A stretch of 64,000 nucleotides of DNA from contig NZ_BCVI01000006.1 of the NCBI RefSeq assembly GCF_001591665.1, positions 1 to 64,000 of the forward strand, written 5' to 3'. Each line of letters opens with the position of its first letter. The first letter of the stretch is position 1. Shown here in pieces: positions 51,358 through 60,453 of the stretch. The notes below the pieces were generated by a model, which worked only from the letters and a program-made list of their open reading frames with translations, was not told the DNA's origin and made no database searches. The DNA comes from Neobacillus soli NBRC 102451. Lineage in GTDB: Bacteria > Bacillota > Bacilli > Bacillales > Cytobacillaceae. The position numbers were made by a program, and so were the translations under genes.

Positions 51358-53676
51358 TTAAAGATAAGGGCTCTCGTGTTTTGCTTTTAGACGGTTCCAA
51401 CGGCGTTCTACCTCATCATCAAACATTTGCAGCATGCCTTTGCTATTTTCATTCAGCAAATGTTTCGTTTTCCCCATCAGCTTCAGCCACTCTGGTACGG
51501 CAAGGCGTTTATTTTTTGCGTCAGGATTGTAGGTTATTGTCGTGATGCCGCGTTCCACTTCATAAAGAGGGAAGAAGCAGGAGTTCACTGCGGCCTCAAC
51601 AATGGTCTGACCCAATTCATCCTTCGATTTCCAGTTCAATGGACAGGTAATCAAAATTTTGCCGTAAACCAAGCCTTCATTTTGAGCATACCACTGGGCT
51701 TTAGCCGCTTTCTTTAAAAGGTCGCGGTCAAACGCTTCGGTTCCAGTAAACACATATGGAATATGTGTGGCCGCCATGATTTGCGCCGTATCCTTGTGAT
51801 GGAACGGCTTCCCATTTTGGAAGGAGCCAACATTTGAAGTGCTTGTCATATGGCCCATTGGTGTTGAATAGGAGAGCTGACTGCCTGTATTCATGTAGCC
51901 TTCGTTATCATATTCAAGGATAATCATTTTATGATTGCGCAACGCTGTTCCGATGGCGGGACCCATGCCAATATCCATACCGCCGTCACCGGTCACCATG
52001 ACAAAGGTAAAATCATCGCTGAGACCTAAGTCAGCTAATTCACCGCGCCGTTTTCTCTCATAGAACATTTCTACAAGACCCGACAGCGTCGCGGAACCAT
52101 TTTGGAAAAGATTATGGATGTATGTAGCTTTATGGGCACTATATGGGAAGCCTGTTGTAACAACCATGGCACATCCGGTATGGAATAGAGCGACAATATC
52201 TCCTTCAATCCCTTTAAAGAATAGCTCCAGTCCTGAGAAAATTCCGCAACCTGGACAGGCACCATGTCCAGAAGCTAAACGCTTCGGTTTTTTCGTTAAA
52301 CTTCTGAGAGGAGGGATTTTCACGTTTAGTTCACCGGTATTTTCATCAGGTGTGACCGTAATTAAACCTGTGTTCAAGTCTTCTTTTTTCATCGGATTTA
52401 AGACGCGCTTTGGAGCGAATGCCTTATTGCCGGGATTATGTCCGAAGTAGTCGAACGGCTTTTCAACACTGCCTTTTTCCGCAGCCTCTTGTGCTAATTG
52501 GAAAAAATGTTCTGCGTCATCGGCATAAAAATCTTTGCCACCTAATCCATAAATACGGTTAACCACCTGTGTATGACTATTTCCATTTGTCTGCAGAGCC
52601 GCTCGTAATTCAAGTGCCATATTTCCGCCATGGGCTCCGTAGGAATCTGCCCGGTCGCCAACTGTAATTGCTTTCACATTTTTCAATGCATCTGCTATTT
52701 GTTTTTGCGGGAAGGGGCGTATCATATTGGGCGAGATGACCCCGGCTTTAATTCCATTTGAGCGAAGCCGATCCACTACATCTTTACAAACCTCAGCAGC
52801 AGAATTCAACATAAAGACTGCCACTTCTGCGTCATCCATTCGATATAAATCAAGTACCGGATATTCCCGTCCGGTTAATTCTGCATATTCTCTCGAAATT
52901 CTCTCAAATACAGCCTCTGCTTTATACATGGCCTCAGATTGCTGATAACAGTTGTTGATATAATCAGGTTCATTCATATAAGGCCCGATTGTTACTGGAT
53001 TCTCCCGATCTAGTGCATGAGGGAAGTTAGTGGGTAAATCGCCAATAAACTTTTGAACCTCTTCCTTATTTTTTATGACATAGACCCGTCTTTTTTGATG
53101 GGAGGTGAAATAACCGTCATACGATACGATGACCGGAAGCCGGACTTCATCATCTTCTGCCAGTTTAATAGCGATGATGTTCATATCATAGACAATTTGC
53201 GGATCACGGGCCATTAAGATTGGCCATCCGGTATTTAGCGCAAAATACAAATCGGAATGATCTCCATGAATATTTAAGGGCCCGGATATGGAGCGGTTCA
53301 CCAAATTCAATACCATCGGGAAGCGTGTTCCCGATTGAACAGGAAGCTGCTCTAACATGTAAAGAAATCCATTTGCACTAGTGGCGTTAAATACACGTCC
53401 GCCGCCGGTCGAAGCCCCGTAGCAGATGCCTGCGGATCCATGTTCTCCGTCAGCAGGAATTAACACGATATCGTGTTCTCCCTTGGCTTTCATCCCATCA
53501 AGGAACTGGGCTACTTCTGTGGAAGGTGAAATCGGAAAATACCCCATTACATGATAATTTATTTGGTGCGCTGCATAGGCAGCCATTTCATTACCGGATT
53601 CAAAAACAATACTTTGCTCAGCGGATCCTTGAAGCATTGATTCCTTTTCTTGTTCTAAATTAATGGACATAAACAT
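51358..53676 (-). CDS. 2-oxoacid:ferredoxin oxidoreductase, fused alpha-beta subunit
   Basis: 772 residues. The alpha part (about 20-430) begins GNEMAAYAAHQINYHVMGYF and holds FPISPSTEVAQF and the transketolase-like SFDGYFTSH-type region (VSYDGYFTSHQ). The beta part (about 460-772) carries the thiamine-pyrophosphate motif VTGDGGMDIGMGPAIGTALR and iron-sulfur cysteines in GACPGCGIF. The enzyme oxidatively decarboxylates a 2-oxoacid such as pyruvate with CoA, giving acyl-CoA and reduced ferredoxin. ATG 53676 and ATG 53670 are both possible starts. It follows the gamma-delta gene by 12 bases. Confidence 0.9.
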   Translation of the reverse strand: MFMSINLEQEKESMLQGSAEQSIVFESGNEMAAYAAHQINYHVMGYFPISPSTEVAQFLDGMKAKGEHDIVLIPADGEHGSAGICYGASTGGGRVFNATSANGFLYMLEQLPVQSGTRFPMVLNLVNRSISGPLNIHGDHSDLYFALNTGWPILMARDPQIVYDMNIIAIKLAEDDEVRLPVIVSYDGYFTSHQKRRVYVIKNKEEVQKFIGDLPTNFPHALDRENPVTIGPYMNEPDYINNCYQQSEAMYKAEAVFERISREYAELTGREYPVLDLYRMDDAEVAVFMLNSAAEVCKDVVDRLRSNGIKAGVISPNMIRPFPQKQIADALKNVKAITVGDRADSYGAHGGNMALELRAALQTNGNSHTQVVNRIYGLGGKDFYADDAEHFFQLAQEAAEKGSVEKPFDYFGHNPGNKAFAPKRVLNPMKKEDLNTGLITVTPDENTGELNVKIPPLRSLTKKPKRLASGHGACPGCGIFSGLELFFKGIEGDIVALFHTGCAMVVTTGFPYSAHKATYIHNLFQNGSATLSGLVEMFYERKRRGELADLGLSDDFTFVMVTGDGGMDIGMGPAIGTALRNHKMIILEYDNEGYMNTGSQLSYSTPMGHMTSTSNVGSFQNGKPFHHKDTAQIMAATHIPYVFTGTEAFDRDLLKKAAKAQWYAQNEGLVYGKILITCPLNWKSKDELGQTIVEAAVNSCFFPLYEVERGITTITYNPDAKNKRLAVPEWLKLMGKTKHLLNENSKGMLQMFDDEVERRWNRLKAKHESPYL

Positions 53677-53688
53677 CCCGTCCTTTCC

Positions 53689-54699
53689 TTAATTTTGTAT
53701 AGCCAAATCAAATAGATGCGGCACACGATTCTTGTCCGCGTATCCGTCATTGTATTCTCTTTCACCTGATAAAGCATCAACAGGACAAGCAGTCACGCAT
53801 TTCAAACAGCCTTTGCAATATTGGTAGTCAATACCTTGAAGGAACATTTGCGGCCGTCCCCGTTTGTCCGCTTTTTCTTCCCAAACAAAGCAAAAGTCCG
53901 GGCAGGCAGTATCACAGGCAGCACAATTAATACATTTCTCTTCATGGAAATGTGGAAGCATCCCGGCACGTGAAATGCTTAAGTCCTTTAATATGCTGTT
54001 TCCAGGATTCGTAATCATCCCGCCAATGGCATGTGTTTCATATCCGAGGAGCGGGATGGGTCTAGTAAATGGCGTAGGTTCCGAACCATCTTCAAGCAGG
54101 AACGTTTTAAATTCCACTTCACTGTACCCGCGTTCAAAGGTACGAATATTTGGTTCAACAAGATGTGGATATTTCATTTCAAACGTACGGCGAATCGTTT
54201 GTTTCATCGACTCAGGGTCTAAAAAGTCCAGGATACGATAAAGTGCACCGAGCATGGCGGTATTGGCTTTTGTTTGTTCCTCCAGGGCAATTCCGGTAGC
54301 ATCAACGATCGCAATCGTACCGCTGGGAATTTTCATGGCCGTTTTTAGTTCGTCTAGGGATTTCTGTGAATTGACTAAGATGGTGCTATCAGGGTAAATC
54401 CCGCTTGTACAATCGATGGTTTTAAACAGGGCATCATGGAAAATGCCGACAACATGAGGGCGTTCAATTGGTGTGGTGTCTCGGATGTTTATTTCTGGAT
54501 TGCAAAAACGAATGTGCGCTTTAACAGGGGAGCCTTTTTTCTCTGATCCGTAGGATGAAAAACCGATTCCGTTCAGGCCGTTGCCGACAACTCCATCCTC
54601 GGAAAGCAGTTTTCCAGCTAAATTCGCTCCCAATCCGCCGATCGATTCAAGGCGAATTTCAAAAAAACCTAAGTCATTGGTTTTTGGCAGTTTTGACAA
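53689..54699 (-). CDS. 2-oxoacid:ferredoxin oxidoreductase, fused gamma-delta subunit
   Basis: 336 residues from TTG 54699, seven bases after AGGAGG. Residues about 10-200 are the gamma domain (EIRLESIGGLGANLAGKLL, GIGFSSYGSEKKGSPVKAHI). About 255-320 is a delta-type ferredoxin domain with two [4Fe-4S] clusters: CINCAACDTACPDFC and CKGCLKCVTACPVDA. It moves electrons from the thiamine centre to ferredoxin. First gene of the operon. Fusion of four usual subunits into two chains is distinctive; partner ferredoxin is not visible here. Confidence 0.9.
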   Translation of the reverse strand: MSKLPKTNDLGFFEIRLESIGGLGANLAGKLLSEDGVVGNGLNGIGFSSYGSEKKGSPVKAHIRFCNPEINIRDTTPIERPHVVGIFHDALFKTIDCTSGIYPDSTILVNSQKSLDELKTAMKIPSGTIAIVDATGIALEEQTKANTAMLGALYRILDFLDPESMKQTIRRTFEMKYPHLVEPNIRTFERGYSEVEFKTFLLEDGSEPTPFTRPIPLLGYETHAIGGMITNPGNSILKDLSISRAGMLPHFHEEKCINCAACDTACPDFCFVWEEKADKRGRPQMFLQGIDYQYCKGCLKCVTACPVDALSGEREYNDGYADKNRVPHLFDLAIQN

Positions 54700-55142
54700 T
54701 AGTATTCCTCCTAACGTCTATTGTTTTCAATATTATAAATTTTCTATTAATTATTGCATTTTTATTGTAACAGGACTAAAAATTAATTACAACAGTTTAT
54801 TGTGCTGGAAATGAACAACTGCTTATTTAACCTTGTTATGAAGCAATTCCTGATATGAATTTATGTGTAAGTATCTTGTGAATATACATTTGCTATAGTA
54901 CAGAAAAGAAATGTTGTATAACAGTGTTTGTGATATTTTATAGGGCTTTTTTAACTATTAAATATAAAATCTAAGAAACTTGGTGCTGCATGTTTCCATG
55001 AATAGTAATTTACTTGATTCACGCCAAAATAAATAACACTCCAAACTTGATTTGAAAGAAATGATGTATTTATAATTTACATCAAAGACAACTTGTAGAT
55101 ATAAGGAATTTCTGATTAGCGGTAAATAGAAGGAGTGGAAAT
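54700..55142. other. AT-rich divergent intergenic region
   Basis: Holds the promoters of the minus-strand oxidoreductase and the plus-strand GNAT gene, but I could not choose convincing boxes. No repeats, hairpins or coding frames stand out. Confidence 0.4.
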
Positions 55143-55670
55143 ATGAATTTACAATATGAAGTTATTCCAGAAGAAAAAATAGAATACTGTCGAGATTTGT
55201 GCAATGAGCTCATGGTCTTTCAAAAATCGAAAGCTTACATAACACCTGAATTGTTTGATAACATGAACTTTGACACAAGGATGGTACCTTCTATTAATAG
55301 TGCGTTGTACAATTATATTGTGGTAGTGAAAGACAATGATAAAATAGTAGCTTATGTGTATTCAAATATTTCTCCTAAAGAAGCGTATTCAAATGATTTT
55401 GCCACTTTTTTTGACCTTTCAACTGTTAAAAGAAATGACGTAGGTTGCTTATCCCAATTTTATATTAAAGAAGAGTACAGACAATACGGGATTGGATCTA
55501 AACTTTTCAATATGTCAATGGACTGGTTAAACAAATTTAATGATGTCGAAGATTATTTTATCTTTGTATCAAACGGTAATGAAAATGCCTTGGAATTCTA
55601 TAAGCGTAAAGGATTTTCAGTAAGTAATGTTATATTGGATGGTTTTATAACAGTTTTGCGAAACAAGTAA
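55143..55670 (+). CDS. GNAT-family N-acetyltransferase
   Basis: 175 residues. LSQFYIKEEYRQYGIGSKLF is the acetyl-CoA binding loop (R-x-x-G-x-G), and ALEFYKRKGFSVSNVIL the C-terminal motif B. AAGGAGTGG precedes ATG 55143. The acceptor substrate is unknown. Stand-alone gene. Confidence 0.85.
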   Translation: MNLQYEVIPEEKIEYCRDLCNELMVFQKSKAYITPELFDNMNFDTRMVPSINSALYNYIVVVKDNDKIVAYVYSNISPKEAYSNDFATFFDLSTVKRNDVGCLSQFYIKEEYRQYGIGSKLFNMSMDWLNKFNDVEDYFIFVSNGNENALEFYKRKGFSVSNVILDGFITVLRNK

Positions 55671-55832
55671 TCACCAATTTTCCTAGTAAGGGCTAGTACC
55701 AGCGAAGCTGTCACTACCACTACTATCCGAAAACCGATGTAATCGCTCCCGCTAAGAAAAATACCGGTCGACATTAGTTTAAGATACTTAAAGAAAATAA
55801 AACTGGAAAAATATTAGCTTATTTTAGACTAT

Positions 55833-55890
55833 AAAAAGGGCTGAGCCAAAAGGACATTGAGAGGTGTCTTTTTTGGCTCAGCCTTTTCTT
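55833..55890 (+). terminator. Long terminator hairpin
   Basis: AAAAGGGCTGAGCCAAAAGGACA pairs with TGTCtTTTTTGGCTCAGCCTTTT, then T-rich. About 160 bp after the GNAT stop. Confidence 0.8.
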
Positions 55891-55924
55891 GCCTTTATTT
55901 AATCGAAATCGAAAAAAACGTGGT

Positions 55925-55958
55925 GAGGATCAGTTTAAGGCTGACGATCCTCTTTTTT
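55925..55958 (+). terminator. Additional hairpin with T-run
   Basis: GAGGATC...GATCCTC with inner pairing and TTTTTT following. Confidence 0.6.
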
Positions 55959-56161
55959 ATGCAAAAAAAGGAAGTTAAGCATTTATTGATGACAGATTCG
56001 ATTCTGAATACTTAAAGTTAAGATTATTACTATAACTACAATAATAACTGTAACCTTTTTGTAAATCTTTCCATGAAAAGGACTTATATAATGAGGTTAT
56101 TCCCTTTATGAATCACCAAAAATCGTATTCTTGCAAATAGATAAGAAGAGGGGAGGTCAAA

Positions 56162-56452
56162 ATGAAAATTAAAGGGAAGTGGAAGTTGTTGATGTATTTC
56201 TCATCTGCCATATTTCTATCGGGTTGTAACAATATTGAATCTCCAAGTGATTTAATTGCAGCTCCACGGCAACAAGACGCTCTGAAGGATAAAATAAACC
56301 AACTATTGCCATCAAGCGTTGAGCTATTGACCCCACACCATGCTGGGAATAAACAATCTATTTTTATAAAAGATCTATCTACTTTAAAAGCACCGATAGG
56401 AAAGGTAAAATGCAGTATCCATTCGCGTGCCTTGTCAATTAATAATTGCTAG
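56162..56452 (+). pseudogene. Truncated lipoprotein
   Basis: 96 codons: signal sequence with lipobox IFLSGC, then SPSDLIAAPRQQDALKD and INQLLPSSVELLTPHH. The N-terminus resembles long Bacillus lipoproteins in which a repeat domain follows. Here the frame breaks after about residue 80 (IHSRALSINNC) and the body is missing. AGGGGAGG upstream is intact, so a short product may still be made. Confidence 0.55.
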
Positions 56453-56456
56453 TCCT

Positions 56457-56600
56457 ATGTTATACGTTGTAATTGATCATAAAATAGTGCAATATGTAAA
56501 TGCTAATATTGGTTTAGGGATAGGAATTTTTATAACATGGGTTCTTACGATCTTTGTATTTTTAGTTTTGCTTGGTTTCCTATTTAAAAAGAGAGTTTAA
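56457..56600 (+). pseudogene. Membrane-protein tail fragment
   Basis: 48 codons ending at TAA 56598: MLYVVIDHKIVQYVNAN followed by one long hydrophobic helix (GIGIFITWVLTIFVFLVLL) and KKRV. The pattern (short loop, Asn, final helix, basic tail) resembles the C-terminus of small symporter-associated membrane proteins (DUF485-like), but the match is loose. No ribosome site, so it is probably a remnant. Confidence 0.4.
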
Positions 56601-56662
56601 TTAACGGAAAAATAATTTTCTAAATAAACAATAGTAGCAAACAAATGGGTGAACTGAATTAT

Positions 56663-56714
56663 GGTGCCTGACACCCAGTGTGTTAATGCGTTAATGCACT
56701 GGAGGTTAGGCAGC
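56663..56714. repeat. Dispersed palindromic element, GGTGCCTGACACCCAGTG type
   Basis: GTGCCTGACACCCAGTG ... CACTGGAGGTTAGGCAGC with TTAATGCG in the loop. The right arm has diverged from perfect pairing, indicating an ageing copy of the element at 39829. Confidence 0.7.
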
Positions 56715-56818
56715 ATTATTCTAAATTTAATGGTGATATTTGCAAGTACATCCGAGGATGATAATAAAAAGGAAAACACTATTGAGAAAATAATAAAAGC
56801 TATATGGAGGAAAAACAA

Positions 56819-57139
56819 ATGAAATTCCCTAATGATGCTGATGGAGATGCTTTACGAAGCCTTTATAAGGATGGCGTAGATTTTAAAAAACAACAATCAG
56901 TCGAATTTTTTGTTGCCGTGCCAGATCAAGTAACAGGTGAAAAATTATCGCAAGTACTAAAGGGGGAAGGATTCAACTGTTTCTTAGAGCAAGACGACGA
57001 AACGGAGGAGTGGGCATGTTCCTGCTCGAAAAGAATGCTATTAAATTATAAAGAATTAATGGACATACAGAATAAAATAAATAGCATAAGTAAACCACAT
57101 GGTGGTTTTTCTGACGGTTGGGGCGTTTTTGTAGACTAA
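56819..57139 (+). CDS. RraB-family (regulator of ribonuclease E B-like) protein
   Basis: 106 residues from ATG 56819 with GGAGG eight bases upstream. FPNDADGDALRSLYKDGVD, then VEFFVAVPD and the C-terminal GGFSDGWGVFVD are typical of the RraB/DUF695 ferredoxin-like fold. In E. coli RraB binds RNase E; Bacillus lacks that enzyme in the same form, so the role here is unknown and the name only marks the fold. Confidence 0.8.
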   Translation: MKFPNDADGDALRSLYKDGVDFKKQQSVEFFVAVPDQVTGEKLSQVLKGEGFNCFLEQDDETEEWACSCSKRMLLNYKELMDIQNKINSISKPHGGFSDGWGVFVD

Positions 57140-57221
57140 AAGGATTGAGGGAATTTAAAGGATTATTATAGATCGTGAAGTTCCTAAACTAATGAAGATC
57201 AAAGATGAGGGATATATATTG

Positions 57222-58100
57222 ATGATTGTAATTGAAAATGATTGGTTGATGGTGGAGATTAGTACCAATGGGGCAGAAGTACGTAAAGTAAAGCATAAGA
57301 AAAATGGGCTAGACTACATGTGGACAGGGGACAAGGCTTACTGGGGTCGCGTTTCCCCAATCTTATTTCCGATTGTTGGACGTTTACAGGAAGACCGATA
57401 TCAACTCGATGACAAGACCTACGAAATGTCACAACATGGTTTTTTGCGTGACGTTGTATTTGAGGTGGATGAGCAGACAACAACAGACGTTTCATTTACA
57501 TTTGAGTCTGCGGGACGCTTCCTTCATATTTATCCTTACGATTTCAAGGCATGTATTCGTTATATCATCAATGAAGACTCACTCATTGTTCGGTGGAAAA
57601 TCGTAAATGAAAACAAGGTAGAGATGTATTTCTCAATTGGTGCACATCCCGCATTTAGGATTCCGCTTTTAGAAAATGAAACCATTGAGGACTACAGTTT
57701 ACACTTTATTGCTGCTACAAATAAGGATGTGATGGAATATGAGCTAAAGAATTCTCTTATTCACGAAAAAGGAATGGCCAATGATTTATCAATGATTAAA
57801 CTCACTAGCTCCCTTTTTGTGCATGATGCTCTTATTTATAGCAATATTGATCAAATTACACTGGCATCAAATAATTCGAATCATGGTGTAGAAGTAACCT
57901 TCGAAGAATTTCCGTTTGTTGGAATCTGGTCGAAATATATGGACACAGATGGCAAGATAGCTCCGTTTGTTTGTATTGAGCCGTGGTACGGTATGGCTGA
58001 TACCTATCATACAACAGGGAACCTGAAGGAGAAATTTGGAATCAATAAGCTGAAACAAAGAGAATCATTCCAGGCTGAGTATAAAATAAGGTTTAAATAA
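57222..58100 (+). CDS. Aldose 1-epimerase family protein (LacX-like)
   Basis: 292 residues with galactose-mutarotase fold: EISTNGAEVRKVKHKKNG, then PILFPIVGRL, MSQHGFLRD with the catalytic His, SIGAHPAFRIPL and the C-terminal EPWYGMADTYHT (Glu and aromatic residues of the sugar site). It interconverts alpha and beta sugars or sugar phosphates in the cytoplasm. ATG 57222 preferred over 57192, with GAGGG upstream. No sugar operon is adjacent. Confidence 0.88.
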   Translation: MIVIENDWLMVEISTNGAEVRKVKHKKNGLDYMWTGDKAYWGRVSPILFPIVGRLQEDRYQLDDKTYEMSQHGFLRDVVFEVDEQTTTDVSFTFESAGRFLHIYPYDFKACIRYIINEDSLIVRWKIVNENKVEMYFSIGAHPAFRIPLLENETIEDYSLHFIAATNKDVMEYELKNSLIHEKGMANDLSMIKLTSSLFVHDALIYSNIDQITLASNNSNHGVEVTFEEFPFVGIWSKYMDTDGKIAPFVCIEPWYGMADTYHTTGNLKEKFGINKLKQRESFQAEYKIRFK

Positions 58101-58118
58101 GAGTGGTTCTAACCTTAA

Positions 58119-58135
58119 GAGTCAGACCCCCGAGT
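58119..58135. repeat. Fragment of the GTCAGACCCCC element
   Basis: GAGTCAGACCCCCGAG resembles one arm of the GGTCAG-type palindromes; the partner arm is absent. Confidence 0.35.
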
Positions 58136-58263
58136 TTTTATTATATGAGGATTTTGAATTAAGACCTGGCTTTGATCCGTCTCAGATTGGTGTGTATTGG
58201 CGTTGATAATTCTAGCAGCGACGATCAATTAGACAGTATAAATGTTGAGAAATAAAAATTGGA

Positions 58264-58362
58264 GTGGTAGATAATACATCACACATCGATCATGACCGAA
58301 TATTTAAGGAATTCCTGTCAACGTTTTTTGAAGAATTCATTCAGAGGTACAAAAAGCCATAG
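58264..58362 (+). pseudogene. Rpn/YhgA-like nuclease N-terminal remnant
   Basis: HIDHDRIFKEFLSTFFEEF is the opening of Rpn-family (recombination-promoting PD-(D/E)xK nuclease, formerly YhgA-like transposase) proteins. The frame stops at TAG 58360, about 32 codons in. The rest of the gene is not found. Confidence 0.5.
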
Positions 58363-58399
58363 AAGAGGTGAGGGCAATAAGTGCAAAATTGGCTTTTTT

Positions 58400-58651
58400 T
58401 TGATCGCCGCTATTTGTGTTGTGTTAATAATGATTCAATTAAATCATATTTTAATAGAAAAGCAGTTAATCAACAGGAAAAAGCATCATAAATTTCAATT
58501 GCTAATTAAAAATGATCTGAATTTCACGGAGATTGACTTATACAGAAATTATTCTGAGTATTATGGCTATGTCTTTTATCTGATTCGCAGAAAATCTTAT
58601 AAATATAATCGAAGGGAAGGGAAACAATGCTGCGAAATGTCATTGTTGTAA
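58400..58651 (+). other. Possible small single-pass membrane protein, start unclear
   Basis: Frame with one hydrophobic helix (IAAICVVLIMIQLNHIL), then a basic region and YRNYSEYYGYVFYL. An AGAGGTGAGG lies too far upstream and no standard start fits, apart from TTG 58400 inside a T8 run. A slipped poly-T could have broken a longer gene. Low confidence. Confidence 0.25.
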
Positions 58652-58794
58652 CGGATGATGAAGAAAGTGTGAAAAATGCGATTAGAGAAATATTACGATC
58701 GAAACATAAAGGCCATGAAGTGGCCCTTGATTTGACGAGAATAAAAGACAAGCAAAGAAAAACGGAAATCATGAAAAAATTAACAAGGTATTAA
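58627..58794 (+). CDS. Small basic protein of 55 residues, function unknown
   Basis: ATG 58627 preceded by GAAGGGA. Product opens NVIVVTDDEESVKNAIREIL and ends in a Lys/Arg-rich helix. The first beta-strand plus DDE resembles the start of a receiver or toprim-like fold but is far too short to judge. It may be a real small protein or the front of a truncated gene. Confidence 0.4.
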   Translation: MLRNVIVVTDDEESVKNAIREILRSKHKGHEVALDLTRIKDKQRKTEIMKKLTRY

Positions 58795-58825
58795 CGAAGG
58801 AAACTGACTCAAATGGTGGTAGTTC

Positions 58826-58845
58826 GGGTGCCTAGCACCGCCCCA
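58826..58845. repeat. Small GGTGCCTAGCACC palindrome
   Basis: GGGTGCCTAGCACCGCCCC contains GGTGC-CTA-GCACC, related to the GTGCC/GGCAC repeat arms elsewhere in the window. Confidence 0.4.
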
Positions 58846-58906
58846 AGTTTAGTGTTTACTATTGTTTTTATTCATCCTACTGTGCACATGCATACTAGCT
58901 GAATTT

Positions 58907-59032
58907 TTACACATCACCACAGGGATGGTTCACGTGGTTTTTAATGCGGTAAGTGCCGACATATAGAATCGTTCCAATGGTTACCCCGTTAGATGTCCCT
59001 ATAAATTGACTGATCGAAAGATGCCCACGATA
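58907..59032 (-). pseudogene. Unidentified protein-tail fragment
   Basis: The minus strand reads RGHLSISQFIGTSNGVTIGT and YVGTYRIKNHVNHPCGDV before TAA, 41 codons of coherent protein-like sequence without a start. I do not recognise the family. It looks like another decayed gene end in this kilobase of debris. Confidence 0.3.
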
Positions 59033-59117
59033 TAAAGATTTTATTCCGTGAATAAATTACAATTTTTCTCATCAACTTAAGAAATAAACAAATTAGTGAA
59101 GTGGGTGGGTGTAATAG

Positions 59118-60224
59118 ATGTCCCGAAACAGTTATCGGTTATTTACCATAATTTCTTTAAACATGGTCTTTTTACTATTGGCATCCTGCAATCAATCACA
59201 AAGAAAAGAAGTTAGCCCAGAAAATAAAACCCCTCGTGAAGTTTTAGGTTTTTATACAGAGCAGGAAGGAAATTTTCCAGGTTCTCAATCTATAGTTAAT
59301 TCGCAATTCAAAAATTTAAGCAGCATTGCGCCCTTTTGGTACAAGCTTGATGATAAGCGTCCAGGCAGTCTTATTGATTCTGTTACTGCAGATCATAAGA
59401 GAATGGTTATTCAGAGAGCACATAAAAAACAAGTGAAGGTTTATCTAGTTGTTCACAACCTCTTTTATGAAAGTCTGGAGAAGGGCAAACAAGTGGCGAG
59501 TAATGTCATCAATAACGATAATAACCGCAATGTTTTCATTCAGAATTTACGAAATGAAATAAATCAGTTCAGTTATGACGGTGTAAATATAGACATAGAA
59601 AATCTGTATTTGACTGACCGAGATTCCTTTAGTCAGATGATTAAAAAATTGTCTGATGCGCTGCATCGTGATGGAAAAGTAGTGACGGTTTCAGTCCCAG
59701 CAAACACAGGCGATTCGCGTGCTAATCCGTGGTCACCGTGGTTTGATTACGCAAAGCTTAGTCAATTTACAGATGGATTAATGATTATGACATACGATGA
59801 ACACAACGCAAATACAAGACCCGGGTCAACGGCATCGGTGGATTGGACAGAAACAACCATTCGTTATGCAGTGAATAAAGGAGTACCACCATCAAAAATA
59901 TTACTCGGTATTGCTGGTTATGGATGGGACTGGGACACAACAGCAAACAAGGCCTTATATAGCTCCTATTCACTGTTAATGGGGAATAAAACCAAATATA
60001 AAGCTGAAATTTTGTGGGACTCCCGTTCGCAAACACCTCATTTTAGTTATGTAGATGAACAAAACCATAGCCACCAGGCATGGTTTGAGAATAGTAATAG
60101 TCTACGGTATAAGCTAAACCTTGTGGAAAAATATAACTTACAAGGAATCGGGATTTGGCGACTCGGCTTAGAAGATCCTACGTACTGGATGGTTATACCA
60201 GAGAAAATAAAAGTAAAAAAATGA
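59118..60224 (+). CDS. GH18-family lipoprotein (YaaH/YdhD-like glycosidase)
   Basis: 368 residues. Signal peptide with lipobox LLASC (Cys about residue 24). A GH18 barrel follows: EVLGFYTEQEGN at strand 1, YDGVNIDIENL at strand 4 with the catalytic Glu of the DxxDxDxE motif (first Asp retained, second position Asn), LMIMTYDEHNAN at strand 6 and GIGIWRLGLEDP at strand 8. Relatives act on peptidoglycan or chitin-like glycans, several on spore cortex. No LysM domain is present; the lipid anchor holds it to the membrane. GTG/ATG choice favours ATG 59118. Confidence 0.88.
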   Translation: MSRNSYRLFTIISLNMVFLLLASCNQSQRKEVSPENKTPREVLGFYTEQEGNFPGSQSIVNSQFKNLSSIAPFWYKLDDKRPGSLIDSVTADHKRMVIQRAHKKQVKVYLVVHNLFYESLEKGKQVASNVINNDNNRNVFIQNLRNEINQFSYDGVNIDIENLYLTDRDSFSQMIKKLSDALHRDGKVVTVSVPANTGDSRANPWSPWFDYAKLSQFTDGLMIMTYDEHNANTRPGSTASVDWTETTIRYAVNKGVPPSKILLGIAGYGWDWDTTANKALYSSYSLLMGNKTKYKAEILWDSRSQTPHFSYVDEQNHSHQAWFENSNSLRYKLNLVEKYNLQGIGIWRLGLEDPTYWMVIPEKIKVKK

Positions 60225-60453
60225 TGATGTAAAAATGTAAGGGTACACCAGAAAATAATCCACCCTTAATTCTTGATTGATTTTCCATTTTTATCGGTTT
60301 TGATTTACCTTTTTTGACCACCAAATAAAAAAAGGAAAACTGGAGAAACTCCTTTGCCAAAATAACCCGGTCGCAACGGCGCTGTAACGTAAAATGGGGT
60401 TTACAGAAAGTCAAAATGGGTAAACTTAATAAAATGGGAAAGGGGGTTTGAAC

